A stretch of 64,000 bases of DNA from Triplophysa rosa (Eukaryota; Chordata; Actinopteri; Cypriniformes; Nemacheilidae): the NCBI RefSeq assembly GCF_024868665.1, contig NC_079898.1:6458096-6522095 (forward strand). The letters run 5' to 3'. This document shows, piece after piece, positions 52,824 to 64,000 of this stretch. How positions within the stretch are numbered: position 1 is the first letter of the stretch; each line of letters starts with the position of its first letter. A model generated the notes under the pieces. The model was not told the origin of the DNA, searched no databases, and saw only the letters and a list, made by a program, of their open reading frames with translations. The position numbers were made by a program, and so were the translations under genes.

Positions 52824-52989
52824 TTTTTCAGCCTAGCGCCAAGGCATGGCCTATTTTAATATTTCATCCAGCCAGAGAGACTCTTTCGCTCCATAGTTTA
52901 AATTCTAATCTTGTTATGGCAGAGGTGCATGTAGTCTGCAGGCTGCAGCACCAAGCAGCTCTAATTCCCTCTGTTTCTCTCTCCGTCTA

Positions 52990-53420
52990 AACAAATTATT
53001 ATAAATTCCATTATTTTTCCATTATGCATATATGTTTTGGTGGCAGAGCCACTCTCTCCATTAAGTGGTCTGGCTTTTCCTCATCAAAGGCCAATACTTC
53101 TGGCCCTAAACACAGCTGAGTCCTGTAGGGGCCTGGGAATAGGTCATCATTAGTATATAACTCAAATGCCTTTCTTTTGCTAATGCGGAGTTCTATCTAA
53201 TAAGGGCATCTCTGGTGCCTCTTCCCAAACCCTGGACGCGTACGATATTTCATGGTTTTCATCTCTCCTAAAAGATACAAATCTGTATATATAACTCTGC
53301 CGAGATGGTTCAAGAGCCCGAGACACATGGGTAAATATCTTTCCCTCTAATCCATGCAGCATATTTTAGCCGTGGAATGGCGAGCCGAGTTATTTTTGGC
53401 AGGAGAAGCTTCTGTTTTCG
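52990..53420. promoter_or_regulatory. Candidate conserved non-coding block, upstream region
   Basis: Unique block with TTATGCATATATG near 53021 (octamer-like), CTCCATTAAGTGG near 53057, TCATTAGTATATAA near 53148 and TTTTGCTAATGCGG near 53176. No repeat family recognised. Assigned by eye only. Confidence 0.3.
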
Positions 53421-54229
53421 TACGTATAACGGCCAGCGTATTTAAATGTCAGGATTTCATTTTTACTACCTTTACCCAACTTCCTTTTCCATAAATCCCC
53501 GGTCAGTCCATAATGGAGATGAGTTCATAACTCTCTCTCTCTTTGTTTGCACTCGCTTTCAATGACGCATCCCAGATAAAATGAAGATGTATACTTTTCT
53601 TTCTTTTATCCAAAGGATCATCAGCCTATTTCAGCAGGACGATCTGAAGAAAGCAGCGTGGAGAAATGGTGTCACGGAATAACATGAATCATGTTTTCGC
53701 ATCATTCATTTCACTGCACAATTGAATTTGGCCAAAAGAAGAAGTACTAACTCACGTCCATGAGCAAGCATAAATCTACGCTGGAATTGGTGTTTTTTCT
53801 CCGGTGCTTCCTGAAGTGGTGTCATGCAATGCCTGGGAAAAAGCCAGTGGCTCATTCATTCGACTGGCCGTGCAACACAATCACGCTAAACAGCTAATCA
53901 CTCACAGTCTTTTTCTCCACCGCAACAATGTCCTCTGTAAGTCGACAAACAAATTACCAGCGAGCGAGCGAGGCGACACAATAAATCCATGTGTTGCTTT
54001 TTGCAAGCGCGCAAAGCTCTTTGTGTGCGAGGGGAAATGGGGTGTAAGACACACACAACACACACCAATTATCTCGCAGTGTCCCTGAAGCAGTGTAGCA
54101 TTACCCTCGACTCCCGAGTTATGCTGTTTAGCTCACTGCTGAGCTCGCCTTTGTTTTAATAGACAAACACAAAGTTTAATTCCTTCTGGATCAGGCAAGA
54201 GAACTCAATGAATGGGCCAGACCTTTAAA

Positions 54230-54480
54230 CACCCACCAAACGAGAGGCTCATTTAGCGTTAATTACTCTTTGTCATTTGCCGTCTATCCGGCAGCGGCGC
54301 AGTAAAATGTCACCGCCAAAATTAGCCTCTGAGTCGGGCAATTTTCGCAGCTAAATTGCTGAATAAGTATCGCTCCGTAATAGGTAGCAATCTGCGGTAA
54401 TATGATGAAATCATTTGGAAAAGTCAGGGGGACTGATCAAAAGCAGGCATTATCCGCACTGATGTGCTGACCCGGGAAAC
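54230..54480. promoter_or_regulatory. Candidate conserved non-coding block, upstream region
   Basis: Unique sequence with TTTAGCGTTAATTACTC near 54252, AAAATTAGCC near 54317 and CAGCTAAATTGC near 54348. Complex and balanced, with no repeat signature. Assigned by eye only. Confidence 0.3.
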
Positions 54481-54855
54481 ATGTGGACACAGCTGTAGCG
54501 TCATGTGACGTGTGGGGGAGCAGGTGCCAGTTGGCAACGGCGCAAAGGCGGCGAGCGGCCGAACAATTACTGTTATTCATAACGGCGGCGGCTGCTGTGC
54601 TCTCGCAGGACCAGATTTATGGAACAACTTCAGATTTAGATGTACCGAACGCGCAGGAGTGTTCTTGATCACCTGTCAGTCTACGCCTTCACGCTGGACG
54701 CCTCCAAGTATTGCTTGTAATAATTCATAAAACGTTGAATAAAAGGTGCAGGTTAAAATCAGGCTCCATAGATTTCTGCAGAATTTAAACAGCCTGTCAT
54801 TTGCGGAACTCGTCTTCTGTGTACACGTATTAAATATTTTTGCCGTATCTTTAGC

Positions 54856-56009
54856 CAGGGCCGGCCCAAGCCTTTACGTGGCCCTAAGCAGAATTTTATT
54901 TGGGGGTCCCCTGTGCCCCCAATACAATTGATTATTTTCAATGTTTGGTTATTTGCACGCACACTTTAAACCTAACACACCCAATTCTATTAGAGGTAGC
55001 TATGTTTGGGATGTAGGAATGTCATAAAAGCAAAAACACATAAGTCGTGCATTACAGGTGTATTGTGATTGTCAAAACATTTGATAATTTCATTACTTCC
55101 AATTTTAGGTGAACTGTCACTTAAGCACAGAGGCCATACAAAGGTTGTGGAATTTATTGTTCAATGCATTTAACTATTTGCAAAGAATTTATTTTAAAAA
55201 TATTTTTTTACCACAACCTATAAACACCATTTCAAACACACACAGGTCTTGATGATGATTTATTCTTAAAAAAATTTTTTGTATTTAATTGATAACCATT
55301 CAATTAATTTACAATATGCACACTATTATTCTTAACCTTATTCTTAATAAAATGCTGAATTGACACATAGTTATAAATTACATGAATCACGTAAATTTGT
55401 CATCTAAATCAACATTTCGTTTGCATCAGTGAATACTGTCGGATGTTCAACATTTTTATCGTTAAACACTAAAGAGTTGTCAAATATTGAATGTTTTTAG
55501 TCACTTACAGGATGTCGCACTCTTTCAACTTTAAAACTGAAGCGTCTTGCTGAACCGCTGAAGACATGACAGTATCTCCGTCTTCTTTGACTTGATTGGT
55601 CACTGCTCGGCTCTGTAACCAGTAACTCCCGCCTCCTTTCATTTGATTGGCCACCTCCCTTATTTTGATATTGCAATGTTGCGTTTAGTCAGTAATTTCA
55701 CAAATTTTGACACACACCACAGAAAAAATAGTGGGTACAGCCCTGCGTGAGAAAATGGATGTGTGTCGTGGATATATCTCAAAAAAGCTGTAATTTCATG
55801 TGCTCTTGGGGGCCCCTAGTGGAGGCGGGGCCCTAAGCAGCCGCTTAGTTCGCTTATAGGGAGGGCCGGTGTAATGCCGAGAAATGCACCCCAACCAGAT
55901 TATAGGATTAGGTGTGGGGAGGGGTTAGAATTAGCCAATCGGACCGCGTGTTATTGAAGGAGGTGCATAATCTGGCAGGGGTGTATTTCTCGGCACGACA
56001 CCGGCTCTG
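54856..56009. mobile_element. hAT-like non-autonomous DNA transposon interrupted near its right end
   Basis: Left end CAGGGCCGGCCC. The right end, once the nested insertion at 55870-56000 and one CCGG copy are ignored, reads GGGCCGGCTCTG, whose reverse complement is CAGAGCCGGCCC (11 of 12 matching). Flanks are TCTTTAGC (54848-54855) and TTTTTAGC (56010-56017), an 8-bp target duplication with one mismatch, as for hAT elements. GGCCCTAAGCAG occurs near both ends in direct orientation. About 1.02 kb without the insert, with no transposase open frame. Confidence 0.65.
55870..56000. mobile_element. 131-bp inverted-repeat element nested in the hAT-like element
   Basis: Begins TGTAATGCCGAGAAATGCAC and ends as the reverse complement of TGTCGTGCCGAGAAATACAC; arms of about 34 bases agree at 29 positions. 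It is flanked by CCGG on both sides (55866-55869 and 56001-56004), read as a 4-bp target duplication that splits the host element's right terminal repeat. It is a MITE-type element of unidentified family. Confidence 0.6.
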
Positions 56010-56499
56010 TTTTTAGCTAGTGGGAAAAATCAAGTTGCGGTTTGACACTGACAGCATATCTGCTGCGTAGGAGAAATGCAGATTTATAAAAAATCATGAT
56101 TTTACTACAATGAGTCAATAATTATGACTGAGATATATTACAAATGTGATTGTCGTGAAATCTAATTTACATGATGGGAGAGACCAAACTCACATCCAAA
56201 TGGTAACTAATCCACATGAAATGGGAGTAAAACCCTAAAGCTTGGCTATAAACTGAGAAGAAAGTGCCACTTGAGTGCTTTGTCTCTGGATGTGTAATTT
56301 TGTCTAGCCCAATAGACATCAGTTTCCAAACAATGAGTGAATAGTTTATGTTGTGTCATAAGATCTATTTTTTTTTACTGCATTTTCCACAAATTTTAAG
56401 ATGAGTTCAGCACATAACACACTGCCAACATAGGCACAGTGTCATGTTGTTTGCAAGAGGTGTCCAGAGGTGTCAAAATAAACCTGCACTAACAATACC

Positions 56500-56656
56500 C
56501 ATCATATTAAAACCACAATAAACAATATAATTAAAATTGTACACATTTGATAACACTGTAAATAAATCAGCACGTATGTATGTGTTTATAATAACAAAAT
56601 GAATCTGTTTTTATTCTGGATGCGACTAATCACGATTAATCGTTTGACAGCCCTAC
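56500..56656 (-). mobile_element. Truncated hAT-type repeat (TAGGGCTGTCAAACG family)
   Basis: The minus strand starts TAGGGCTGTCAAACGATTAA followed by TCGTGATTAGTCGCATCCAG and AATAAAA, a widespread teleost repeat end. The other end is not recognisable, so the left boundary is approximate. Confidence 0.55.
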
Positions 56657-59643
56657 TAAAGAAGAATTTGACTGATAACATTGTTTATTTCTTATTAAGA
56701 AACATTTAAATAGATATTACGTTAATATCATGAACTCTTTTGGCCATGATAATTGTGCACTGAAAATCCTAGTGACTGCACTGTAACCTGTTAATATGTT
56801 TCGCAATCGGTAACAGGCCCCACACATTATAGCACGTTCCATACATTTCACAGATTTTCCCTTAAAATCTGAACAGCAAACAGAAAAAGGTATGAAGAAA
56901 ACATCTGGCCCTGGTTATAATAGAAAAAGTATGGGAATGAATATTAGAAAGAGTAATATCGCCAACTCAGCTCACAAGTCAAGCGAAAGGTGTATTGGCA
57001 TACAGGGCTTTCTTTGTCTCAGTTGTGCGGCCAAATGAAGTCCCAACGTTTTCTTGTAACCCACTTTCTCCTTGAGTAATTGTTATTAAAAGAATAGAAA
57101 TGGGGTCAGCTCTGGAAGCAGTTCTTGCTTCTCGCCCCTCCGTGTAATTAACATTTCACATCGCATATCTCATTACAAAAGACAAGGCCACTTTTACCGA
57201 ACAGAGCGCAGTGCATTAAGATTTCACCAGGCTATAATCTGCCTTGCTATCATTAAAGAATAATGTAAACTTTCAAGTGATTTAATTGGATGTCTATAGA
57301 GACATAATAGTGGGGTTAAAGTCTTTGTTTAGTATTCACTTAAACTGTCTCTCTCTCTCTCCTGTCTCTGTCTCTTCTGTTTCTTCTTATAGCTGAATGA
57401 CAGCCACAATTGGGTCCGGGTGGTATGACAGTACTGTACATACCCTATGACAATAGAAATGTGCTATGCCGTTTATGGGCGATTTTCATGAAATGTTGGT
57501 TTCCAAGACGTCAAACAGGATTTTTTTAAGTACTTGCATCAACAAAGTTCAAAACGTTCAACACATTTTTTAACAATCTGTGCAAAAAAACCCTTAAAAA
57601 TCTCATTACCATAATGGCCAAAACATGTCAATACCATAGCATGTTTTGCTACAAAAGAAACGAGGCCATAAACTTTCAAGCAACTTTTAATTCATGATAC
57701 AAGTTTAGACATTAATGAAGTATATTTTATAGAATTTTTTAAATGTGAAAAACTACCTGATACGGTAATGATAATCAATACAATACAATTTTGTTTGGTG
57801 TAAACAAAATGACAGTAGTGAACTTTTAACTACAGAAACATAAAGAAATCTGGTGGCCATTTGAAAGGTACTGGCAAATGTGTTACTTCAAACAAAATCA
57901 AGAATGAATGATTTTTTTTTGTCATGAATACAAAAATAGTCAAATTATTTTTCAAAATATTTATTTGAAATTTTTTGTTTAAATTACAACATATCATGCA
58001 CCCGGACATAGCTAGATGCGTTGCGGTAATGAGATTTTCAGCAGAAAAAGCTATGAAACACCAAAATAATTTTGCAGGGAACACAATTTTACATATTAGG
58101 ATCATGTTTTGTGTTACTGAGTTATATATTTTTTTATTTAAAAACATTACTGACACGATCTTCAATGGTTTGGTGAGAATTACCCTTACATTAAATAGTA
58201 GGCCTGTATTTGCAAGGATCTCGGTGGACAGCTCTGTTTTGTGTTATTTACACATTAGGGTGACAAAACATAGCAAATTAAACATACAGGTCTCCGACAT
58301 GAGGAGGAACATGCTACTGACAGATCTAATGTAAAGCAGAGTTTACTTTAGCAGTGTCACATATGGCGACCATAATGCAGAACGTCATTGATGTGCAGTA
58401 GTGGTTGTGGTAGTGACCATGAAGGAAACTTTAGTCACAACCTCTTGTTTTATAAATTCATGTTCAAGTGAAAGAGATACGTTTAGAGAAAGCCACAATG
58501 CTTATGAAGTGCGAGACACTCATATGCATCCAATTTCCTACAAACGCATAACAATCTCTCACGCGGGGTAAAATGAATCCAGGATTGATCCTCTGCCACA
58601 ATAAAAGCTAGACTGCTCAAGATTTCCACATCCATTAAGAGAAATGCGGCTCTAAGCGGCGCGTCAGACGGCACTGGGATCATTTCCACGGCAGCCTGGC
58701 GAGGAAGGAAGTGTTGATGGTGGGAGACGGTGAGGGGAGAGACGCGGAGAGATGTGTCAAATTAGCCACGCCGTTCGGGGGCTTGCGTGGCTTTATCTCA
58801 GGACCGTCTAGATCTCACCCCCCTCCCTGGGACTCGCAGGTTGAGCGTGCCGCAAATGCTTACAAACACACGCGCAGAGCTTTGGCAGCTGAACTCGCAT
58901 GCGAGACGTTACGATATTGAGCAGAGCACGAAAAGGCAAACTCTCTACCACAATACGTTTGGAAAAGTATACGCCTGCGGTGTGTTTATATTTTCCTCCC
59001 AGACGTTCGCACCTCTTGCGTGGAAGCGCGTTTCGCGTAGAACGTCGAAACCTCACTAAACGCGAGATTGTTGGCAAAACAGTGGGGATTTGCGAGTTCT
59101 GTTTTGTTTAACTCCAGGCAACACGAACAAGACCTCCACGAGTCGTGCCAGATTACTCACTAACTACATCTGAATGAGGATCGAATGAATTGCAGGGAAT
59201 ATTACAAAATAAGCTCCCCTGTCTGGAAGATCTGAAAGGTGTCCTTCAGGGAAAAATTAGCGCGATGGCTCTCACACACCGAAGCCCATCGTCTGTTATA
59301 TTTTGCTCCCTAACGAGTCGGCGTGGCCATACGTGATTGAGATTTTTCATTATTGCTGCACACAGATGGTCATTAGTTAGACGCTATCTCAGCCAGACAT
59401 GGGCTGTCTTTGTCCTACTGAGAAATATTGCACATGCTGTCTACAGGGGCTCTCAAACGTTCAGCCTGCCTCAACGACGGCCTCAAAACATGAGGTGCAC
59501 TCAAACAAGTATGAATTGCCTCCCAATAAACAAAGTTTTCTGCTCAAAGTACTTGTTTACTTTTTCAAATGGCAGGAGTTACGGTGTTTCTAGCGTTCAG
59601 AAATGGCCAAAAAAGACAAACATAGTTTCGATTCGTGGGTATT
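56657..59643. other. Upstream intergenic block, no gene found
   Basis: 56.7-57.4 kb is unique and balanced. 57.4-58.35 kb is AT-rich and may be a decayed repeat, although no ends were found. 58.6-59.3 kb is GC-richer with overlapping frames on both strands and no coding signature. Confidence 0.45.
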
Positions 59644-59900
59644 TAAAGCGACAGCTCATACAAAATGAATTTCTTTCATCCTTTATTCACCCTCATGTCC
59701 TTTCAAACCTGTATGACTTTCTTTCTTCTGCAGAACACAAAAGAAGATATTTTGAAGAACGCTGGTAACCGAACAACATTGACTTCCATTGTATGGACAC
59801 AAAACCACAGACATTTCTCAAAATATCTTCGTTTGTGTAACACAGAGTCATATAAAGGTTTTGAAAGACATGAGGGAGAATAAATGATGAAAGAATTCCC
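59644..59900. mobile_element. Palindromic cyprinid MITE
   Basis: Left arm TTCACCCTCATGTCCTTTCA, then CTGTATGACTTTCTTTCTTC and AACACAAAAGAAGATATTTT. The right arm repeats these in reverse (CAAAATATCTTCGTTTGTGT, AGACATGAGGGAGAATAAAT). This is a very abundant foldback family in carp-like fishes, recognised from memory. Its short open frames are not genes. Confidence 0.75.
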
Positions 59901-59952
59901 TCAAAGTGTGTAGTTTTGTCGATATGTATTGTTGTCTCTGCATTACACTAGA

Positions 59953-60255
59953 TTATACCATGGTCTGTTTGAATACTCGATTCTGATTGGCTGGAAGGTG
60001 TGCATTAAAACCCTTTAACGCACGGGTAGCTCCAGTCAGTTTGATTACATTTAAAATGAACTGACGAAAATAACTCACTTTCACCTGTTTGATCTAAAAT
60101 TACACTGTAAACATCAATAACAGCTTTAACTTGAAAATGACCGTGGTATAAACTGGATAATCCACAGCTAGCCGTGCGTTTAAGGATGCGCTTTGCGTCC
60201 GGTGGTTCTTGGCCTCCAAAAAACCCTTTAACGCGCGGCTAGCTGTGGATTATCC
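59953..60255. mobile_element. Composite foldback element, short copy
   Basis: Same plan as the copy at 37442: TTATACCATGGTC, then CGATTCTGATTGGCTGGAAG, the inverted end GACCGTGGTATAA at 60139-60151, and then a hairpin with arms 60155-60183 and 60228-60255 (GGATAATCCACAGCTAGCCG and its reverse complement). The interior between the ends is only about 170 bases, so this is an internally deleted or minimal form. Confidence 0.6.
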
Positions 60256-61429
60256 CTGACATATTGTTTGTACAGTAAACCATTCATAAATTTAATCTCT
60301 CAAATAGATCAAATCTGGGGTGCTGTTTGAGTGTATCTGGACTGGTCCAACAGTACTGCGCCATGGACTCCAGGAATTAAAGAGTTGATTCTTAGAATGA
60401 ATTAAAATTCTTGGAAAACAAACCATTTCTGAAAATATTGGATTTAAACAACATTTGTATTCGTATCATTGCCGTTCTTTTTATAGGCACACATTATGAG
60501 CCAGAATCAAAGAGCTAAATCAAAACCAGCAGTGGCCGAGTACATAGTCTTAAACCCCAGAGGTCATCTTTAATGATGCCAATAGTTTAGAAAGGCCAAC
60601 CCCCTAATTCATATCATGCGTCTGGTTTGACTACAACCGATACACCAGCACACACACCTAATGATGACAAAATCTTCAGATAATTTCTTAAACACACAAA
60701 ACGGTGACAAGGTCATGAAGCATCAAAGCGCTCAATAGTTTGTACAACTGTCCGTAATGAGGATAATGACGTAATTTTAATTTAGAAAAACAGTTTAGGC
60801 TTTCTACTAATTTAAGATGATTTTTTGACATTATAATCATGATCTTGACATCTTGATGAGTAGCGTTCACATTTAACATTACAGTTTTTTGAATTCATAC
60901 AAAACGTGAATGTTTTAGTAGATTTTGCTTGCTTCTACATGCATTCAGTTCTGGGTCAGAGTCCGGGCTTCACCGATCATATTTTAACCGTGCTGGCTCT
61001 TTGATAATGTGTTTATGGGCACTGGCAGGCCGGGCGGTTTCGAGTTTAAAGTAGTGCGCTACCTAACCCCTCTCTCGCTCGTATATGCACACGTGCACAC
61101 GCGCAAATCCGAAGGCTGGAGAATTCAAACTAACATTAAAATTGTTTTATGTGTAAGATCCAGCGAACTCCATTATTTTCCAGCACTATTTGGTTGAATA
61201 ATTGAAGAAAGAGAGCTGAATTATGGATAAAGTGTACAGTCTGAAAAAGGGGTTCATGCGCTGCCTTGGGCAAAAGCCGGTGCTTAATGATGTCTGGAGC
61301 TGGTTGAGGCGAACCCGTTAGCCGGAGAGTAATTTTCCAAAGGATTAAAGAGCATCTTTTAAAGCAGCAGGCCCAGCTGCTGGAGTTGCAGGGAAATACC
61401 CCTCCAAAACCAGAGCTTTCACGTTTCAC
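60256..61429. other. Upstream intergenic block, no gene found
   Basis: Mixed unique DNA between the short foldback copy and the TAAT-rich block. The 97-codon minus-strand frame at 61.1-61.4 kb has no recognised motif. Confidence 0.45.
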
Positions 61430-61700
61430 GGGGCAGAAATTGTTATATTAATTTCTTTTTTGATCTTGCAGTGAATTAATCATTTTGTTAATTATTAGTT
61501 TAACATAATTGTCTTTGGAATTGATGCCTTAATTGCTCTGTTAAATTGTTATTCGACTGTCTCACTCTATGCAGATTTCAGAATGTTTTGTCAGATTCTG
61601 TAATTGGTACATAATGATTGGATCGTATTGACTCATCAGCCTGAACGCTCTTGATGAAGCGTAAGAGTCAAAATTAGCATTTATTAAATTTTAGTCACTC
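61430..61700. promoter_or_regulatory. Candidate conserved non-coding block, dense in TAAT cores
   Basis: TAATTA-type cores cluster here: ATATTAATTTC near 61446, GTGAATTAATC near 61472, GTTAATTATTAG near 61487, CCTTAATTGC near 61529 and CTGTAATTGG near 61599. TTTTTGATCTTGCAG-like signals are present but no open frame follows. Typical of developmental enhancers; assignment is inference. Confidence 0.35.
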
Positions 61701-62329
61701 TGTATCTGACTGTCTTTGGACTCTTTACTGCAGATTTTAGATGAATTGCTGTCTTTGGACAAAAAATATGAGAGTTTAAATAACCACTAATACTATATCA
61801 GAGTTGTTTTATATATAATGTGTTTTCAAATGCATAGATTTATAACACACAGCCCTGGATATTGATTTGGCAATACAGCGTTATACAAAATAGTAACAGC
61901 TATTATGTGAAACTTCTGTTCAACAAGTTTGTACAGTGTCTTTTATACGTTTTCAAATGCTCATTCATTTGTAAGTCACTTTTATCCAAAGCGTCTCCTA
62001 AATGAATAAATGTAAAAGTAGGAATTCATACAAAATCGCCACCTAGTAATAGTTACGTATTTCTATGAGATCAAATTGAAATTCCCATAATAACGATTAT
62101 GTTCCTCTGTCTTCCATTCTGTGGCTAAATGAATAGTCCCACCCCAAATTCACAACATAGGGTGGGCCAATGTTGTTATGGCTGGCCTATATACAGTATA
62201 TGTAACCAGACAGCCCAAATAAACAGACCTGAAATAACACTCCAAATGCTACAGCAAATACACACTTCACCTCATTCTGTGCAATAAACAGGAGTAGGTG
62301 AGAGAAAGTCTCATTGTTAGAAACTCCGA

Positions 62330-62680
62330 AGATTTACACAGCCGCTCTGTGGAGGTGACGTTTGCACGAGGCGGCATATAAACAACCTTACAGAGTCAGC
62401 AGGGAGTCTTCCTGTAGTTAGAAAGCCAGGAGAGAAAGCAATTACACACATTTGTCTAATTATCCAATCATAAAGTCATTATCGGTTTCGCACCTTATTA
62501 ACATGCCTTGGCTAACACACAGACGCTCATTTGGCCCGCGCAGTGGACTCAAGGTAGATAGCTGATAATAATCACCTCTGTCAGACTAATCATTAACCCT
62601 GAGCTGTTCACTTCCAGCATGCTTACTCGCAGCTATCTGGCACTCTGAAGTCAACTTCACAACCGCTAGTCAAGGACAGT
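62330..62680. promoter_or_regulatory. Candidate conserved non-coding block, upstream region
   Basis: Unique balanced block with CTAATTATCCAATCATAAAG near 62456 and GACTAATCATTAACCC near 62584. Lies just left of a small hAT-like element. Assigned by eye only. Confidence 0.25.
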
Positions 62681-62792
62681 TTAGACGCTAGCACTAATAT
62701 TGCGCTAGCATTAGCCTCCCCCTGTTGGGGAAGTTACTTATTCTGAAGTAGATAAACTACAGTCGAGCTAATCATTTCACGCTACAACCTTC

Positions 62793-63001
62793 TATGGTTG
62801 TCACGGTACCATAAACATGTCTTACGATACTATACCAGCTGAAGTATCTCGATACCAAGTAGCATCATGATGCTGTGCCATATAATTCAAATCTATACAA
62901 AAAACACAGATTTAGATGAAACATTTTGTATTTAGGAAAGCTTTATTTTGAAGCTTTAGCATCGCGATGCTACCGTAGCACCGGTACACCGTGCAACCCT
63001 A
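62793..63001. mobile_element. Small hAT-like MITE with perfect 8-bp target duplication
   Basis: Left end TATGGTTGTCACGGTACC and right end the reverse complement of TAGGGTTGCACGGTGTACC. CAACCTTC flanks both sides (62785-62792 and 63002-63009). 209 bp, non-coding. The intact target duplication suggests a fairly recent insertion. Confidence 0.75.
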
Positions 63002-63204
63002 CAACCTTCTAACAACAACAAAGATGCAATTAAAGGGGAAATATATTTGTGAATATTCAACTATTCATTGATGAATTTTATCAATAGAATGGAAATATTT
63101 TACTATTAAAGCAGCTGCACAGGGACTCGATTTAGTTACTGGTTTATTGAAATCAGCTATCTGCACAACTAGATAGTATGAGAGAGTTGGCTTCGAATTT
63201 CTGT

Positions 63205-63262
63205 TGTAAAACATTTACATGTATTCATTTGGCAAACGCTTTTATCCAAAGCGACTTACAAG
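63205..63262 (+). repeat. Teleost SINE/LINE tail motif
   Basis: ACATTTACATGTATTCATTT, then GGCAAACGCTTTTATCCAAA and GCGACTTACAAGT. This is the conserved tail shared by many fish L2 and SINE families. A second, partly inverted form lies at 61969-62018 (CTTTTATCCAAAGCGTCTCC). Confidence 0.6.
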
Positions 63263-63340
63263 TAAGAGAGCGCGTGTCAACACGCTAATAAAAATGTCAT
63301 GTATTGTTTGTCAAGCTACGCTGTCTGTCAATACTTTTAG

Positions 63341-63520
63341 GTACACTGTAAAAAAACAACCAGTAAGATTTACTTTTTGTAAATTGTCCTTAAAAACCTG
63401 CGTGCAAAAACCTGACAAAAAATTTAGTACAATTTACATTAAAAACTGTGTAGAAAAACGTACAAAACTGCGCAAACGTACAAAAAAAGGTAAATCCTAT
63501 ACTTGTTTTTTACAGTGTAC
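63341..63520. mobile_element. 180-bp MITE with GTACACTGTAAAAAAC terminal repeats
   Basis: Left GTACACTGTAAAAAAAC and right reverse complement GTACACTGTAAAAAAC, near-perfect 16-base inverted repeats. If the ends are CACTG, a TA target duplication flanks the element. The interior is short and non-coding. Confidence 0.6.
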
Positions 63521-63860
63521 TTACATCCCAATACTTACACTGCACTGACATTTAACACTGTACTTGGCACAGTTTTTCTAGTTTAGGAAAGATTTAGGTT
63601 ACACAAAATATGATAAAACGCTGGAAAATGGGAATTGAAAACAGAAGAAGAAAAGGACAGTCTCATTTCAGCAGATTTATAATTGATAATTCCAGAATCC
63701 CAGAGGGTGAGAGACACAACAGAAGTTCCAGATTGCTCTCTCCATCGGCCCTGACAGTCAGAGGGCCGTGCTGAGATAGGAAAGAGCCGTCTGCACATGG
63801 GAGCCGCGGCGCACAGATGTTGGTGCATCTGTGTTAATGCAGGAGACCGGACGAGTACTG

Positions 63861-63885
63861 CACACACGCATACACACACACACGC

Positions 63886-63931
<46 letters not shown>

Positions 63932-63949
63932 GCACACACACACACACAT
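63861..63949. repeat. Long CA microsatellite with GC interruptions
   Basis: About 89 bases of CA with CG-containing interruptions, near the right edge. It produces spurious Cys-Val and Thr-His open frames on both strands. Confidence 0.95.
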
Positions 63950-64000
63950 CAGCAGGGTGCAGGAGAAGACAAAACTACTGGATGATCAGAATGACAAAAA

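Larger units (their letters stand above)
49931..52990. other. Upstream intergenic block, no gene found
   Basis: AT-rich DNA with the candidate block at 50.98-51.3 kb, a diverse stretch at 52.0-52.7 kb and a GA repeat at 52.8 kb. Nothing else supported. Confidence 0.5.

Noticed and set aside
63861..63949. Repeat array that might suggest CRISPR or repeat protein
   Set aside because: Plain CA microsatellite with no spacer structure; its open frames are artefacts.

Overview
The window is non-coding-rich vertebrate DNA carrying the 5' two-thirds of one gene, the TALE homeobox gene meis1, on the minus strand. Eight exons were placed by matching their translations to MEIS1, with GT/AG splice sites and compatible phases throughout. 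They run from the start codon at 27453 down to the first half of the homeodomain at 1693. The remaining exons (rest of the homeodomain and the C-terminus) lie beyond the left edge. The protein and the interspersed repeats point to a teleost, most likely a cypriniform. The repeats include palindromic, hAT-like and L2-type families that I recall from zebrafish and carp-like genomes. The sequence does not let me say whether this is the meis1a or meis1b copy.

Layout, right to left along the gene: about 36 kb upstream of meis1 (roughly 28-64 kb) has no recognisable protein-coding gene. It holds many dispersed elements mixed with unique blocks that look like conserved non-coding elements. The promoter and 5' UTR lie at about 27.45-28.2 kb and carry a TATA-like box, an ETS site, a perfect PBX-MEIS composite site and one 7-codon uORF. 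Exons 1-6 are clustered at 22.9-27.5 kb. A 6.7-kb intron 6 leads to exon 7 (16.1 kb). A 14.2-kb intron 7, containing an L2 LINE tail and several possible regulatory blocks, leads to exon 8 (1.7-1.8 kb). The last 1.7 kb is the start of intron 8.

The encoded protein is a HOX/PBX cofactor. Exons 2-6 carry the PBX-binding MEIS domain, exon 7 and the start of exon 8 an acidic, serine-rich linker, and exon 8 the start of the DNA-binding homeodomain. The surrounding non-coding DNA fits the large regulatory landscape known around MEIS1. Assignment of individual blocks as regulatory elements is inference by eye and needs alignment to other fish.

The best structural observations outside the gene are four: a hAT-like element whose right end was split by a 131-bp inverted-repeat element with a CCGG target duplication; two copies of a composite foldback family with GC-rich hairpins; two small hAT-like elements with perfect 8-bp target duplications; and a cluster of MEIS-type TGACAG and TAATTA motifs in intron 7. 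I found no prokaryotic system, CRISPR array or viral gene.
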